From: Helicostylum pulchrum
Lineage: Eukaryota; Mucoromycota; Mucoromycetes; Mucorales; Mucoraceae
Length of the DNA stretch: 64,000 bases
Direction: 5' to 3'
Assembly (NCBI GenBank): GCA_025677825.1
Contig: JAIXMO010000010.1
Span: 310,001 to 374,000, forward strand
Position 1 is the first letter of the stretch. Every line of letters starts with the position of its first letter. The notes beneath the pieces were generated by a model. That model saw nothing but the letters and a program-made list of their open reading frames with translations, ran no database searches and was not told the origin of the DNA. Below, one piece after another: positions 11,286-22,184 of this stretch. The translations under genes were made by a program, and so were the position numbers.

Positions 11286-13579
11286 ATGGCAGCCAAAAAA
11301 GTAAATAAAATTAAATCGAACGAACCCATTTCTCAAGATCAAGAGGAAGAAATGAGTTCTGCTTTGATTGCTCAGTTATTAGCCGAAGACAATATGTCAC
11401 ATGGCGATGGTAATTATTACGCCGAGTATAGTAACGACGCAAGAGGATATGACCCTTATCACACTCAACGCGACAATGATGATAGTTATGACGAGAACTC
11501 AGAGGACGACTTTGATCCAAAGAAAAAGAAGTATGTCAGTAAAAAAGATGGTATGAAAAAAAAAAAAAAAAATTAAGTACCAAATAGAGAATTATTAACC
11601 TTAAAATATATAAAACATATAGTGGTGAAGAGAGGACGTAAAAGAAAGGCACCACCAGTATCTATAAATTCAGTGGAACCAGAAGTTTCAGTTACATCTG
11701 AACCTGTTGAAACGAGCGAAGAAAAGTCAGTACCTAAAGAAAAGCTAGCGCCTAAAGGACCTAAAGAACCCAAAGAGCCTAAAGAATCTGTCAAACCTGC
11801 CAAAAAAGCCAAAAAGCCCGTACAAGAAGGATGTAATTCCGGCGTTTATAACGAATTGGAGGAAAAGAACTTTTTGGAAGGGCTCGAGTTATTTGGTAGA
11901 GATTGGGGAAAGGTATATGGTTTTTTGTACTTAAATATGGGGAGGAGGGATTTTCTGTATATACTTATTATCTAATGTAATAGCTTCAAAAACATGTTGC
12001 TACAAGAGATTCAAATTCGATTAGAAGTCATGCTCAAAAACACTTTATCAAAATGTTTAGAGATAAAATCCCTTTACCTGATAAAATAAGAGAATCTGGA
12101 GAAGGTTATACGTTATCTGGTAAGCCTTTAGATCCTAATTCCGCTGCTGCCAAACCTTATTTGAGTCGTAATGGAGGTGCTTCTAGCGCTAAACCTGCAA
12201 AGAAACCTCAGGCAAAGGTAGATGATCCTATGCAAGGCGTAGAGCACCAACAAAAGGAAGAGGAGAAGGAGGAGGTAAAGGTACAGGAAAAGACAGAACA
12301 AAAGGAAGAGCAAGAAAAGATGGAAGAAGAAGAAAAGACAGAACCAAAGCCTACTCAAGCTATGGAGATTGATGAAATTACAAAGGCTGTGGAAACTCAA
12401 ACAAAAGAGCTTACAATCGGTGATGATGATAAAAAGACGGTTATATCTAATTTAAAGGAAAATAAAACTAAATCTGCAACACCTTCTCCCAGTAACTCAT
12501 CTACGTAAGTTTATACAAGAGAGGGAATAATAATTATTAAAAAAAAAAAAAGAGGCATTAAAATTTAACACTTTTCTAGTACAAGTGATCCTTATGATGC
12601 TCAAGGTAGAACCAATTACTCTACATCTCGTTTAAGAAGACAGCGTGATCAAACTTCTGTTAATTATGGTCAGATAAGTAAGGACGATGACCCCCTTACC
12701 ATGATTAAATGTGAACCATTTACGGGTAAGCCTGGATCAAACACCAATGGATGCCAACCATTTGAAATTGAAGTTGATTCCAACGTGTTATTAGCAATGG
12801 ATTTCCACGCCCATTTAATGACCACAGAGGTGATTGGATTTCTAGCTGGAGAGTGGGACAAGGACACGATGCGGATGAATATCCGTGAGGCATTCCCATG
12901 CAGATCCATTGAAACAGGTCAGAATGATGTCAATGTAGAAATGGATCCAGCGAGTGCTATTGAGGCCAGACATTTGATTGATGAACGTAACTTGAAAGTA
13001 GTGGGTTGGTATCATTCACATCCTACTTTTATACCCGACCCCAGTCTCGTTGATATCGAGAACCAGCGTAATTACCAGGTACTCTGTCGTGATAATCATC
13101 ATCATGAAGATATGGGTCATGTTACCCTGGAACCATTTGTAGGTGCTATTGTTGGACCTTATGACCCAGCATTACCTGGTTCTTCCAGTGTTATTAACTG
13201 GTTTCACGTCAGTAACACAAACTCCGAGCGTCCTGTGCCTAAAAAGTTGATTTATGAATTGAAGGAGAATGACAGATTAAATGAAGTAGAAACTGAAAGA
13301 TTGGTATGTATTATAACATTTAATGATACGTATAAATTCTAATATGTCTTTCTTTCTTTTTTGTAGTTTGATTTATTAGCAACATACAAGGACTCGTCTG
13401 AAAAGGTAGTTTTTGCTGAACACTGGCGTCAAGATGCAGCTGAAAGTAAATTACAAAAGATGATTAAAAGTTTAGGCTCTCGTATGCCCTGGATACAAAA
13501 ACAATTAAGATCAGAGGATCAATTGCCCGTTGAAGACTTGTTTTTAAACAAGGTACAATCTTCATTGAAAGATTGGTAA
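11286..13579 (+). CDS. MYSM1-like Myb/SANT plus JAMM deubiquitinase
   Basis: Five exons (11286-11550, 11623-11912, 11984-12504, 12580-13303, 13367-13579) give 670 residues. An acidic N-terminus is followed by a basic, proline-rich stretch. A SANT/Myb domain lies at about 165-212: FLEGLELFGRDWGK, then the SHAQKHF signature. A long Glu/Lys-rich linker follows. A JAMM/MPN+ domain lies at about 420-580, with Glu442 (EVIGF) and the full zinc motif H504-S-H506-P-x6-S514-x2-D517. This arrangement is that of MYSM1/2A-DUB, which removes ubiquitin from histone H2A, but no SWIRM domain is recognised between the two. The intact metal ligands predict an active isopeptidase. A histone substrate is inferred only from architecture. 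Confidence 0.9.
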
Positions 13580-14364
13580 TAAATACTTTTTCTCGAACAA
13601 TAAAAAAAATAATCTGATAACTATTTTTTTTGGGCTCCGAGGCAAAAAGTCCCTAATTCGTCTCGGAATATGCCAAGTCTAAACATATGCTCATCAGTGG
13701 CGCAGGATATTAGTCTTAAAATACAAAAAGTTCCATAACTGCATAAAAAATTGAAATGGTACAATAAAATAAATGGTACAAGGTGAATACTGATATACAC
13801 TTATACTCATATAAAATAAAGACTTTGGGGTTGTTACGATTGACTAATAATCATCGCTTATTAAACCCAGCTTATCACTAAAAGGGGCACCATCAGACAA
13901 GCAATAAATACCTGTATTTCTTATCGTCTTAAATTAGAAATATATAATTAAGTATGAGAAATAATTTTGTAGTTAGCAGATGATACACTCTTTGTTTGAC
14001 ACAACCTTTAAAAATAATACCAGTTTGTCTAGATGTATGCTTATCCAAAGTTGGGAAAATATTCCCTATAAAAAATTATGACAGGATGGGGTGTCAAAGC
14101 ACTTATACCTGTTGGTAATACCCCAATTGCTGTGACCCCAACTCTTTGGTTCCATGGGAGCCGAGATTTACTTTTGATTCTTTAATGAAATAAAAAAGGT
14201 TTGGGTAAGACTGGAAATGTATACAGGTTCTCGCGGGAAGAATAAAAAAAAGTAAAAAAAAAAAGACAATTTATTGATAATATATGCATACAAGAATGAT
14301 AGGGGTGAAAGAAAAAAAGAGAAAAGAAGAGAGGGGGAATATTTATAGAATAATAGTAAAATGA
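13580..14364. other. Convergent intergenic region
   Basis: About 785 bp between two converging 3' ends. A mildly GC-richer patch near 13630-13710 includes CTCCGAG and CTCGGA, a weak inverted pair. No gene or RNA was recognised. Confidence 0.45.
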
Positions 14365-15301
14365 TTATGATGATGATATCCCAGCTAGTTGTCTTTGCAA
14401 TTCATATATACGTTGTTTATGATTGGTTACGTCTTGTTGCAAAATACGAATATGATCTACGGATTTTCTTAAAATGGCACCTTTATTAGGCTTATTGTTG
14501 TTTCCGCCATTTACGTTCACGCTACTAGCTAGTTCTTCAAGCATTGTGTCAGGCAACATGGTACCTAATTCTTGAATACGATCATTTATATTTTCTCTTC
14601 TTCTTCTTTCAACTAAGCAGCAAGTAAAAAAAAATAGATTGTCAATTTATTTATAAATACATATATATATATAAAGAGGTAAACTAGTAGTACCTGCATT
14701 GTGAGACTCTCTTCTGCGGCGTTTTTTTTCAGACAATAATTGGTGGCTAATAATGTAATTTAATTAAATATATACAAGTGTTTCATAAATAATCAACAAC
14801 TTACTTTATTTGAATAGATTCGTACTCTTCTAAACTACGAGGACCATTATCAGGAGGTTGATGATAAGCTGCCATATTAAGTTGGCTTGAAGAAGAAGAC
14901 AGTAATGGATTGTTATAACCAGTATTAGCGGGAGCGGATAAATTCTGTTCTTGATGAAAGTACATTAAAAAGGAAGACGGTTGAGGATGGGACAAGAAGT
15001 CTACTGAAGAAGAGTAATCTGAAGGTGACTCTTGATTTGGAAAAAAGTAAGGTTGTTGCTGATGTTGTTGAATCATCATATTGTCAATAGTGGATCCATG
15101 AATAAAAGATTCAGTATCTTCAAAGTCTTGCAGTGGAGGTGAATGAGATCTTGGTGATAAAAACTGCCCTTGCGCAGTACTAGTATAATAATCCAAGTCT
15201 TCTGGTTGTTGTTGTAAAAAGTGTTGCGAACTAGCAAGTAAATGATACTCTGTAGGATTCTTTAATTTAAGTGTCGTATTGTCTGTTGTTATTGTTGCCA
15301 T
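14365..15301 (-). CDS. bHLH transcription factor, MITF/TFE-like DNA-binding region
   Basis: Three exons (15301-14805, 14746-14694, 14612-14365) give 265 residues. The first 165 residues are rich in Gln, Ser and Pro, typical of an activation region. The basic helix-loop-helix is assembled across two introns: [19 protein letters not shown], then [13 protein letters not shown], a loop rich in Asn, and [17 protein letters not shown]. The His-Asn-x-x-Glu-Arg-x-Arg basic region predicts E-box (CANNTG) binding as a dimer, and the INDRI-ELG/ KG-IL wording resembles MITF/TFE or USF factors. A short leucine-containing helix follows, but a full zipper is not evident. Targets are unknown. Confidence 0.9.
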
Positions 15302-15373
15302 TGTTATAAAATTATCCTGTGTGTGAAAAAAAAAAAAGATAAAAAAGAAATTTATTTGTTTTTTTACTTTAAA

Positions 15374-15398
15374 TACTTTTGAGGCATGATTTTTTTTT
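15374..15398 (+). repeat. Inverted partner of repeat at 18053
   Basis: About 24 bp (TACTTTTGAGGCATGA plus a T run) matches, in opposite orientation, the sequence at 18057-18081. The core is not simple sequence, so chance identity is unlikely. The two copies bracket about 2.7 kb. Confidence 0.55.
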
Positions 15399-15929
15399 CT
15401 GTGTGTGCACTAAAAAAGAAGTTAAAAAAGCGGGCATTTAATTATACTTTTTTGGTATGACTTTAACCAATAAAAAATAAAGGACATCTGATAAATCAAG
15501 TGAGTTGGTCAGAGTATCATGTCTTTGTATATTCCCTTCTACTTGAATTTACTATATAAATGTGCATACATTTTCCTTTTTTTTTTGATCTTTTTTTTTT
15601 TATTGTTGTTTTGTTTTGGAAATAGTGTGTGTATTTTTTCGTTGGTCTGTGCACATCCTATTATTCTCTCGGGCCTCTTATATGTTACTATGCAAAATGA
15701 CGCATAAACAGGTACGTCTTTTTGAAATGTTGTCGGTTACTTGGCACCGTTTAGGAAAGTAAGAGATCTCCGTCGGTTTCCGTGGATACAAATGTATCTA
15801 TTTTAAAATGACAGTGGTAATCAAGGATGCGCCATCGCGCAATTTTTTTTTTTTTTTTTGGATAGGACAACAACACGCCTTCACGCAGCAAAAGTATATA
15901 TTAAAAAAAAAGAAAACTCATTTCTAAAT

Positions 15930-16096
15930 AAAGTAATTTTTTTTGGCACGCTTTTTTTTTTTAATTTTAGCTCACTTTTTATTTTTAAAATAGCACACTT
16001 TGAAAATAAAAAATAGCACTTTCCAAAAATTGTTTTTCGCATTCTTTTTTAAAAAAAAAAGTGTGTCAAAAATTTTTTATTTTGTGCCAATAATTT
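15930..16096. repeat. Short MITE-like element
   Basis: About 165 bp with imperfect inverted ends. The left end reads AAAGTAAT-T8-GGCACGC; the right end, on the minus strand, reads CAAATTATTGGCACAAAATAAA and then TTTTTGACACAC. The terminal motif GTGCCAATAATTT recurs at 18109 and 53581. No coding capacity. Boundaries are approximate. Confidence 0.5.
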
Positions 16097-16897
16097 GTAT
16101 TATTTTATCAAAGGATGTAAACTGTTATATTTCCTACGATGGGATTACTAACTGCCCTCGTACACAATCCACACAAAATCCTTAAGCAGGTTATCTAATA
16201 TAATCTTATGAATACAAACTGTCATTGAGATAACTTATCGCTTTCATATAAATATACATTTCTTTTTTCAAACAATAAAACATTATTCTTATTTTTAAGA
16301 CTTTTATAACAAATATATCAGAAAGGGGGCACTCTTCAAGAACGTATTATTAGCTGATGCTATTCGAAAACAAAGGTACCGTAATAAAATTGGTAGAAAG
16401 GATAATGATATCAATCTTGAAGTATAAAGACAATAATTTTAGACTTGAATAGAGTGTACATCAACAATGGGACTTTAAAAGGTCATCTAGGAAGTGGAAT
16501 TAAATACAGACGGTAGCCAACTAAAAAATGAAATAGATAGTTAGAACTTCAAAATCTGCTCTTTGTAAGCATTTCTCACGAAAATGGCAATGATTACGCG
16601 ACTGCAAATACTTTCAAAAATGCGATTATAGACTTCAAAAAAAATTATAAAGGTATAACTATAAAACAAAATACTACTAACATCAACATGCAGACTCAAA
16701 GAAATTAAATTAAAATAAAAAACTAAAATAAAAATAAAATTAAACCAAAAACTAAGTAAAGTAAAGTAAACCAAAGTAAAAAAAAAAAAAAATGGTTTTT
16801 TAAATAACTAAGATCTTCATTTGAAAGCTTGCCAAACAGCTGGATTTACAAATTGAGTTAATAATACAAGATATGTCTGTACATCTTTATATCCATT

Positions 16898-17606
16898 TTA
16901 CCTTTTTGGAAATACTTGGAGTCCGGGAGTTTCTACGGGAGTTTTAGAATTTCCCTTAGATTTTTCGTACACGGTCGTTTTAGAAATAGCCGTACTTTTT
17001 CCGTGAGCTATGGAGTGGATGGTAACCTCGTCATCCTCATCGAATCCAACAGGAGCAGCCGATGTATTTTGGACTGGTGTAATGGAGCTTTCTGGGCCTG
17101 TATTTTCTTTTTCTACATTAGAACCAGCATACGTAGTAGAAAGCAAGTCAAGAGCAGTGTTGGTGGCCATCGTTGCATTTTTAATGGCATTGACGGTAGT
17201 TTTTAAACGGCCTTTATTCTATTGATGAAGTATTTCGTTGTGTTAGTATTTCAGGACGTACGTATATACGCGTATTTTAAGATTCACTTACCAAAGCGTG
17301 GGCTCCATCTCTGATAATTTCCCAATAGCTCTTTTCGTATTGGATTTTGCTTTAAAAACAAAATATGTATGGGTATATTTTATTCTTATTTTGATTTAAA
17401 TTGAGATCAATTTCATACCTTTCACAAATAAGTTGGATCTTTTCATGTGTTCTTAAACTCAAAGCAAATCGGTTTCTCCATAAGTAGTATAGTTACTTAA
17501 AATCAAGGCTTGGCCTATCTGTGAACCAAGTAATCAATTTTTCAGCATGTTCTTGAATAAAATCACAGAAACTTGGCGACTCACTTTCCGTTACGTAGTT
17601 GTTCAT
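16898..17606 (-). CDS. Uncharacterised small helical protein
   Basis: Four exons (17606-17497, 17451-17419, 17349-17292, 17218-16898) encode about 173 residues. I do not recognise the family. The N-terminal half (FCDFIQEHAEKL, then EKSYWEIIRDGAHAL) looks helical; the C-terminal half is Ser/Thr/Glu-rich with an acidic patch (FDEDDE) and is probably disordered. Intron 1 is only 45 bp (17452-17496). If it is not spliced, an in-frame TAA at 17493-17495 truncates the protein, so a pseudogene is the main alternative. The 3' end may also splice on at a GTAAAA just before the stop. It lies between repeat copies. Confidence 0.5.
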
Positions 17607-17689
17607 CGCCCAATATACTACATTAGTGTTTTTTTTTGTGAAGCGGAATTTAATCCCCTGCTTTTTTTTTCAAGAGGTTTAGCATTGAA

Positions 17690-17786
17690 CAGTCGACCTC
17701 AGTTGACTGTTCTATCCCCTCAAATAGGGGATCTTATAAGGGCGACGCTGCTTCGTGAGCGCAGCGAGCGAAAAAACGCAGCTAGT
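17690..17786 (+). repeat. Cluster of three hairpins, GC-rich
   Basis: Three perfect inverted repeats lie in a row: GAACAGTC/GACTGTTC with a 10-nt loop, ATCCCCT/AGGGGAT with a 5-nt loop, and CGCTGC/GCAGCG with a 9-nt loop. An A6 run and then CTAGT (17782-17786) follow. Base composition is much more GC-rich than the surroundings. A subterminal hairpin followed by CTRR-T is the form of a Helitron 3' end, but no 5' end or Rep-helicase was found. Confidence 0.5.
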
Positions 17787-18052
17787 TCTATGTATTATGA
17801 AGGTATATTATTATGCTATTCTATTAAATTATTTCTTCATAAAGTTTTAATAACCTCTTGTCCTCTAAAACAAGCTTTCATTTACGGATGCAATGTTGTC
17901 AAAAGAGTAAGTTGTGCTTTTTAAAAATAAAAAGAGTTGATAAATAAATGCCGCGTACAACACTTTGTAACTTTTGTTTTGAAACGGCATTACAAACCTT
18001 TTAACAGAGCCTAATATTCTCAGGTCACAGTGCATTTTAGAAAGCCTTTCAC

Positions 18053-18126
18053 AATAAAAAAAATCATGCCTCAAAAGTAAAAAAAAAAAGGGTGCCAAAA
18101 AAAATTTACTTTGTGCCAATAATTTG
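18053..18126 (-). repeat. MITE-like terminal copy
   Basis: On the minus strand it begins CACAAATTATTGGCACAAAG, then a T run with GGCACCC, then TTTGAGGCATGA. It shares its end with 16063-16096 and 53581-53594, and its inner part with 15374-15398 in inverted orientation. No coding potential. Confidence 0.5.
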
Positions 18127-19640
18127 TGGAAATAGTGTAGTGTCTCCGGATTAGTAATATGGGTACACAGATCAACTCATGTGAGTCAATTAGGAACCCA
18201 CATGGAATGAAATGCGGGGCTGCGTCATTATGTTTTCTTACCCAATCATCTCTTTCACCCCATATTTTACAGATGCATAATCGTTAAAGATGCAAGGCCC
18301 TTCGCCACATTGATTGATATCTGCGACCAGATCGTATCTCCTTCATTGCGTTGAAGTTTTTCTGCTCGTGGGGGCAGCTGGGGTTCAAAAAGAAAAATCT
18401 TGCGGCAAAAGGTGTTGTGTGTACAGACATAATTTAGTTTACAGTTAAAAAGTATCTTTTTCATGCACAAACTGTCATCCAACTAGAAAAATTACAAAAC
18501 CAAACCAGTGTCATTAGTTTCAATAAGCATAGTCAGGATTACACTCTTGGATTTGGAGTTATTGTCCTGGGAGATTGTCCTGTTCAATTTAGTGTTGTGC
18601 TTCTGGTTAGTCTGCAAAATCGTTTCCGTTCAAGAATTTTCGACCCTGAAAAATTGATAAAAAGTTACAACATTTTTTTAAGCTTGAATTTGGTAAGAAG
18701 ATAGTTTCTTACCTAATCTAACGTCGTGTTTGAATTAAAATGGGCTTGGGAAGACCGGGTCTTGTGCGCTTGATATATAAGTTTAAATCTGTGGATTCAA
18801 TATAAGCATAGTAAATATGCCAGACTTCTCAGCTAAACACTTATGATATATTGTATCGTACTAACATCGTAGAGTAGTAATTAAATGTCCGTCATTAAAG
18901 AAAATGTTGTATACTTGAGTAAAGCTTGATATAAAAAGAGAAATACGATATAAGATTATTTTGTAAGAAGGTATGTCTTTCTTTTTTATAAAAAAAAACA
19001 AATAAATTTAAGGGGAATTCTTGATACACGTTTTGTTGTTAATGGGATTTGGAAAAATATGGTACGGTTGTCGTTCTCACATGATCATAAAAGTTGGGCC
19101 GAAACCTGTCTATTAAATTGTAGCTCTTGGGAAGACGCCTGTGCCGCTTTTACCATGACGATTAGCAAGGACGAGTCGATCTCGCATTACACCACTAGTT
19201 TTATCAAGACTGTGTTTCTCTTGAAACCATTAAATATTGCATTAGCGTGTAGACCTCGGTAGAGCTATTATCACCATTTTTATGTGCCAACCTCTTACAT
19301 ATTATTTGTCAAAAGATATTAAAATAATTATGCAGAATTTTGTTTATCATGATACTATACGCGTAAAAAGTAATTACTGGTTTTTATCAATAAACTACAT
19401 CCTTCAAAACTTGGATTTAAACACACTTGACAACCTTTAGGTAGAGAAATTGGAAAGAGAAGACATAAATGTAGAGTCCCTATTTCTCAGCAACAATGGT
19501 TTTTTTTTTAAAAAATAATGACGAACCGCCATTTCGGTGTGCTGCTCTACACTTAAATGTTTTACGCAAACAAAAGGGGTAAAATCCAAGTAATTTTTCC
19601 AAAAATAGGTCTTTATACATATAATTTATTGTGTGTGCGT

Positions 19641-20484
19641 TTAGTAAGGTTTATATCTAATTTTTGAGATTTCGTCTTGTTTGATGGGCGGTGAAGGTGT
19701 CGGCGAAGGCGTTGGTGATGATCTCTGTTGTATTAGTTGTAATTTTCTTTCTATTGCTAAAATCTTTGCGTCCGTACTAGAAAAAATATTTTGGTAAGTA
19801 AACAATTGACTACGCCAACGCCAATATAATATTTATAGATATACCTCGAATTCTTTAACTTTTGACCTCGCAGCACTGATAATAGATTTGGTCTACCGCT
19901 ATGATGAGATGCTTGACCTCGTTTTTTTGCTTCATCTTGTTCAGGTGTCTATTTATAGTATTAATGGGGGAGGAGGTACCTTTACTTTTTGTTTAATTTT
20001 TTACCATGTGAGCAAATGATACATTTAAAGGTTTTCCTTTTATCATTTTACCTTGTAAAGTATTAATTGCAGTTAGCGCTTGCTAAAAATAAAAAAAAAA
20101 GACCGTTAAAAATGTGCTGCATAAAATAAAAACATCAAAAAAAAGGCTAACCTCTTTATTTTCGTATTCCAGAAAGCAATATCCTTTTGATAATCCTTTT
20201 TTTGGTCCAGTTTTATGAATCATTACTTCGATATATTTTATTTTTCCAAACTTTTCAAATATTTTAACGATAGTGTATCTATCAATTTTGTTTCAGTCTA
20301 AAACATAAGAAAACTTTTTTTTTTTTTTTTTTGGTTTCGTACGTACTCGTCTATAGTTTGATCCAAGTTGCCAATATATAAACGCTAGATCAACAAACTA
20401 TTAAACAACTATTAAACTTATTTTTTTTCTCGTTCTCTTATTTACCTTGGTATTCACTGTACTTGTTGTTGCTGTTGTATTCAT
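19641..20484 (-). CDS. RBM18-like RRM protein
   Basis: Six exons (20484-20446, 20384-20347, 20278-20152, 20082-20005, 19948-19845, 19776-19641) give 173 residues. A Thr-rich leader is followed by one RRM (about 14-95): RLYIGNLDQTIDEY, FEKFGKI, HKTGPKKGLSKGYCFLEYE, then NTLQGKMIKGKPLNVSFAH. The wording of the RNP motifs and the HK-G-KG-GYCF loop match RBM18, a single-RRM protein of uncertain role conserved in animals and some fungi. A basic tail with TPSPTPSPP follows. The gene is divergent from ERV46, with 157 bp between the two start codons. RNA binding is confident; biological role is not known. Confidence 0.88.
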
Positions 20485-20641
20485 CGTATAGGAATCGTTA
20501 AAGAACGAAAAGAACAAAAAAGGCAGTAAAAAAAAACTGGTTAAACTCGCACTTACCACGTGACGGGTTCTAAGGATTAAACGTCCCTCTCGATATTTGA
20601 ATTTATCCTCTCTTTTTTAACTCTTAAGCTTTTCTGAAACC
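20485..20641. promoter_or_regulatory. Shared divergent promoter, RBM18-like/ERV46
   Basis: Only 157 bp separate the two divergent start codons, so both promoters must overlap here or extend into genes. The segment contains a CACGTG E-box near 20558, a possible bHLH site. Expression data would be needed to show co-regulation. Confidence 0.5.
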
Positions 20642-22096
20642 ATGTCGAAAAAGGGGTCCGTCTTTGGTAACTTACGCCAGTTAGATGGTTATGCGAAAAC
20701 ACTCGATGATTTTCGCGTAAAAACTACTACAGGAGCTTCAGGTAAATGAAGACACTACATCTTGAAAGTCCCCCTTTTATTCATCATCTGAAAATACATG
20801 TAGTTACGCTTATTAGTGCTCTTATTATATTATCTCTGGTTTGTTCAGAACTTATTGCATATACCACTTCAACTTGGAGACCTAGTTTAGTTGTAGACAA
20901 GAGCAGGAAAGAAAAAATGCCAATCAATTTCAATATCACTTTTCCTCATATGCCTTGCCATAGTAAAGTATAATCTTTTTTAACGTAGCAATTAAATCCT
21001 AGGAAAAACCTCAATTAATTTTTTATTTGTAGTATTGAATATTGATATTATGGACGATACAGGAGAACATTCTTCTGGTTATTCACAAGATATTACAAAA
21101 GTAAGACTTGATTTAAGCGGTAGAGAAATCGAATTGGGTGAATCTGCGAGTAAGTTTTTCTTTTTTTTTTTTTAATTTGGGTTTGTGTGATACATACTAA
21201 ATATATACGGCAAAAAAAAAAGCATTGGGAGATCCTTCAAAAGGTGTTACTAAAGCATTACAATCGAAGAAGGAATGTGGTACTTGTTATGGAGCCACAC
21301 CATTACGCGAGAACGGATGTTGTAATACATGTCAAGAAGTACGAGAAGCATATGTAAAAATGGGGTGGGGTATGGTTAATGTTGATGTAATTGATCAATG
21401 TATTGCCGAAGGTTGGAAAGATCGCGTTGAAAAACAGTCAAACGAAGGATGTAACATCCATGGACACTTGTTGGTAAATAAAGTTCGCGGTAACTTTCAT
21501 TTTGCGCCCGGAGACGCTTTTCAAACGAATAATATGCATGTACACGACTTGAAGGAATTTGTAAAAGGCGCTCCTGACGGGCACAAATTTGATTTATCAC
21601 ATACAATTCATAAACTCAAGTTTGGTCCCGATGCTAAAGACGAAACTGAAACTATTTTAGCTGTTACAGATGCTTTAGCCGGAACTGAAAAGAGCGCTAA
21701 TCAAGGTAATTAAAATACTTTGTATGCGCAAAGACATATATTTACATGTTTTTCTGTAATATAGCTCGTGTTGTATATCAATACTTTTTAAAGATTGTTT
21801 CTACTCAACTTCGTCCTATCAAGGGAATCCCAACCTTTACAAACCAATATTCAGTAACACAAAACGATAATTTTATGAAGGAAACAGCTACAGGATTGCC
21901 TGGTGTATTCTTTAATATGGACATCTCACCTATGCAAATCACTTACAGGGAAACTAGAAAGTCATTTGGTAGTTTTTTGACCGGCGTTTTAGCCATTGTA
22001 GGCGGTGTATTTACCGTCGCTGGTTTAGTTGATCGTGTCGCCTATAGAGCCGAAAAGGCATATAAAAAAAAGGTAGAAATGGGAAAGACATTATAA
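20642..22096 (+). CDS. ERV46: ERGIC3/Erv46 COPII vesicle protein
   Basis: Five exons (20642-20741, 20804-20962, 21033-21149, 21223-21705, 21765-22096) encode 396 residues. It has the standard ERGIC layout: a short cytosolic N-terminus, one membrane span (about 34-55, VTLISALIILSLVCSELIAY), a large lumenal domain and a second span near 355-380 (FLTGVLAIVGGVFTVAGLV). The lumenal part shows the paired cysteines CGTCYGA and CCNTC typical of Erv46, and SMP-type beta segments (HDLKEF, SHTIHKLKFG). Erv46 cycles between ER and Golgi with Erv41 and retrieves escaped ER proteins. The length matches the yeast protein (about 415). The 3' end is 88 bp from the convergent LYS4 stop. Confidence 0.95.
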
Positions 22097-22184
22097 TAGT
22101 AATAAAAAAAAATGTGTACACTATTGTTTGTATGTTTTTTATTCTTAATTCATTCTAAAAAGAGTTGGTATAAATATATATATA

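Larger units (their letters stand above)
15302..16897. other. Intergenic with MITE-like repeats
   Basis: No protein gene is supported. It contains two repeat segments listed separately (15374-15398 and 15930-16096). The rest is AT-rich with poly-T runs. Confidence 0.5.
17607..19640. other. Repeat-rich intergenic region
   Basis: Contains the hairpin cluster (17690-17786) and a MITE-like end (18053-18126). A 67-codon frame at 19059-19262 has no recognisable domain and is not called. No other gene was found in this 2-kb stretch. Confidence 0.45.

Noticed and set aside
17452..17497. In-frame TAA making the 16898-17606 gene a clear pseudogene
   Set aside because: A 45-bp GT-AG intron removes the stop and keeps frame, so an intact gene is at least as likely.
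19059..19262. Possible gag-like fragment (SWAETCLLNCSSWEDACAAF)
   Set aside because: Too short, no zinc knuckle or neighbouring pol motifs; left unassigned.
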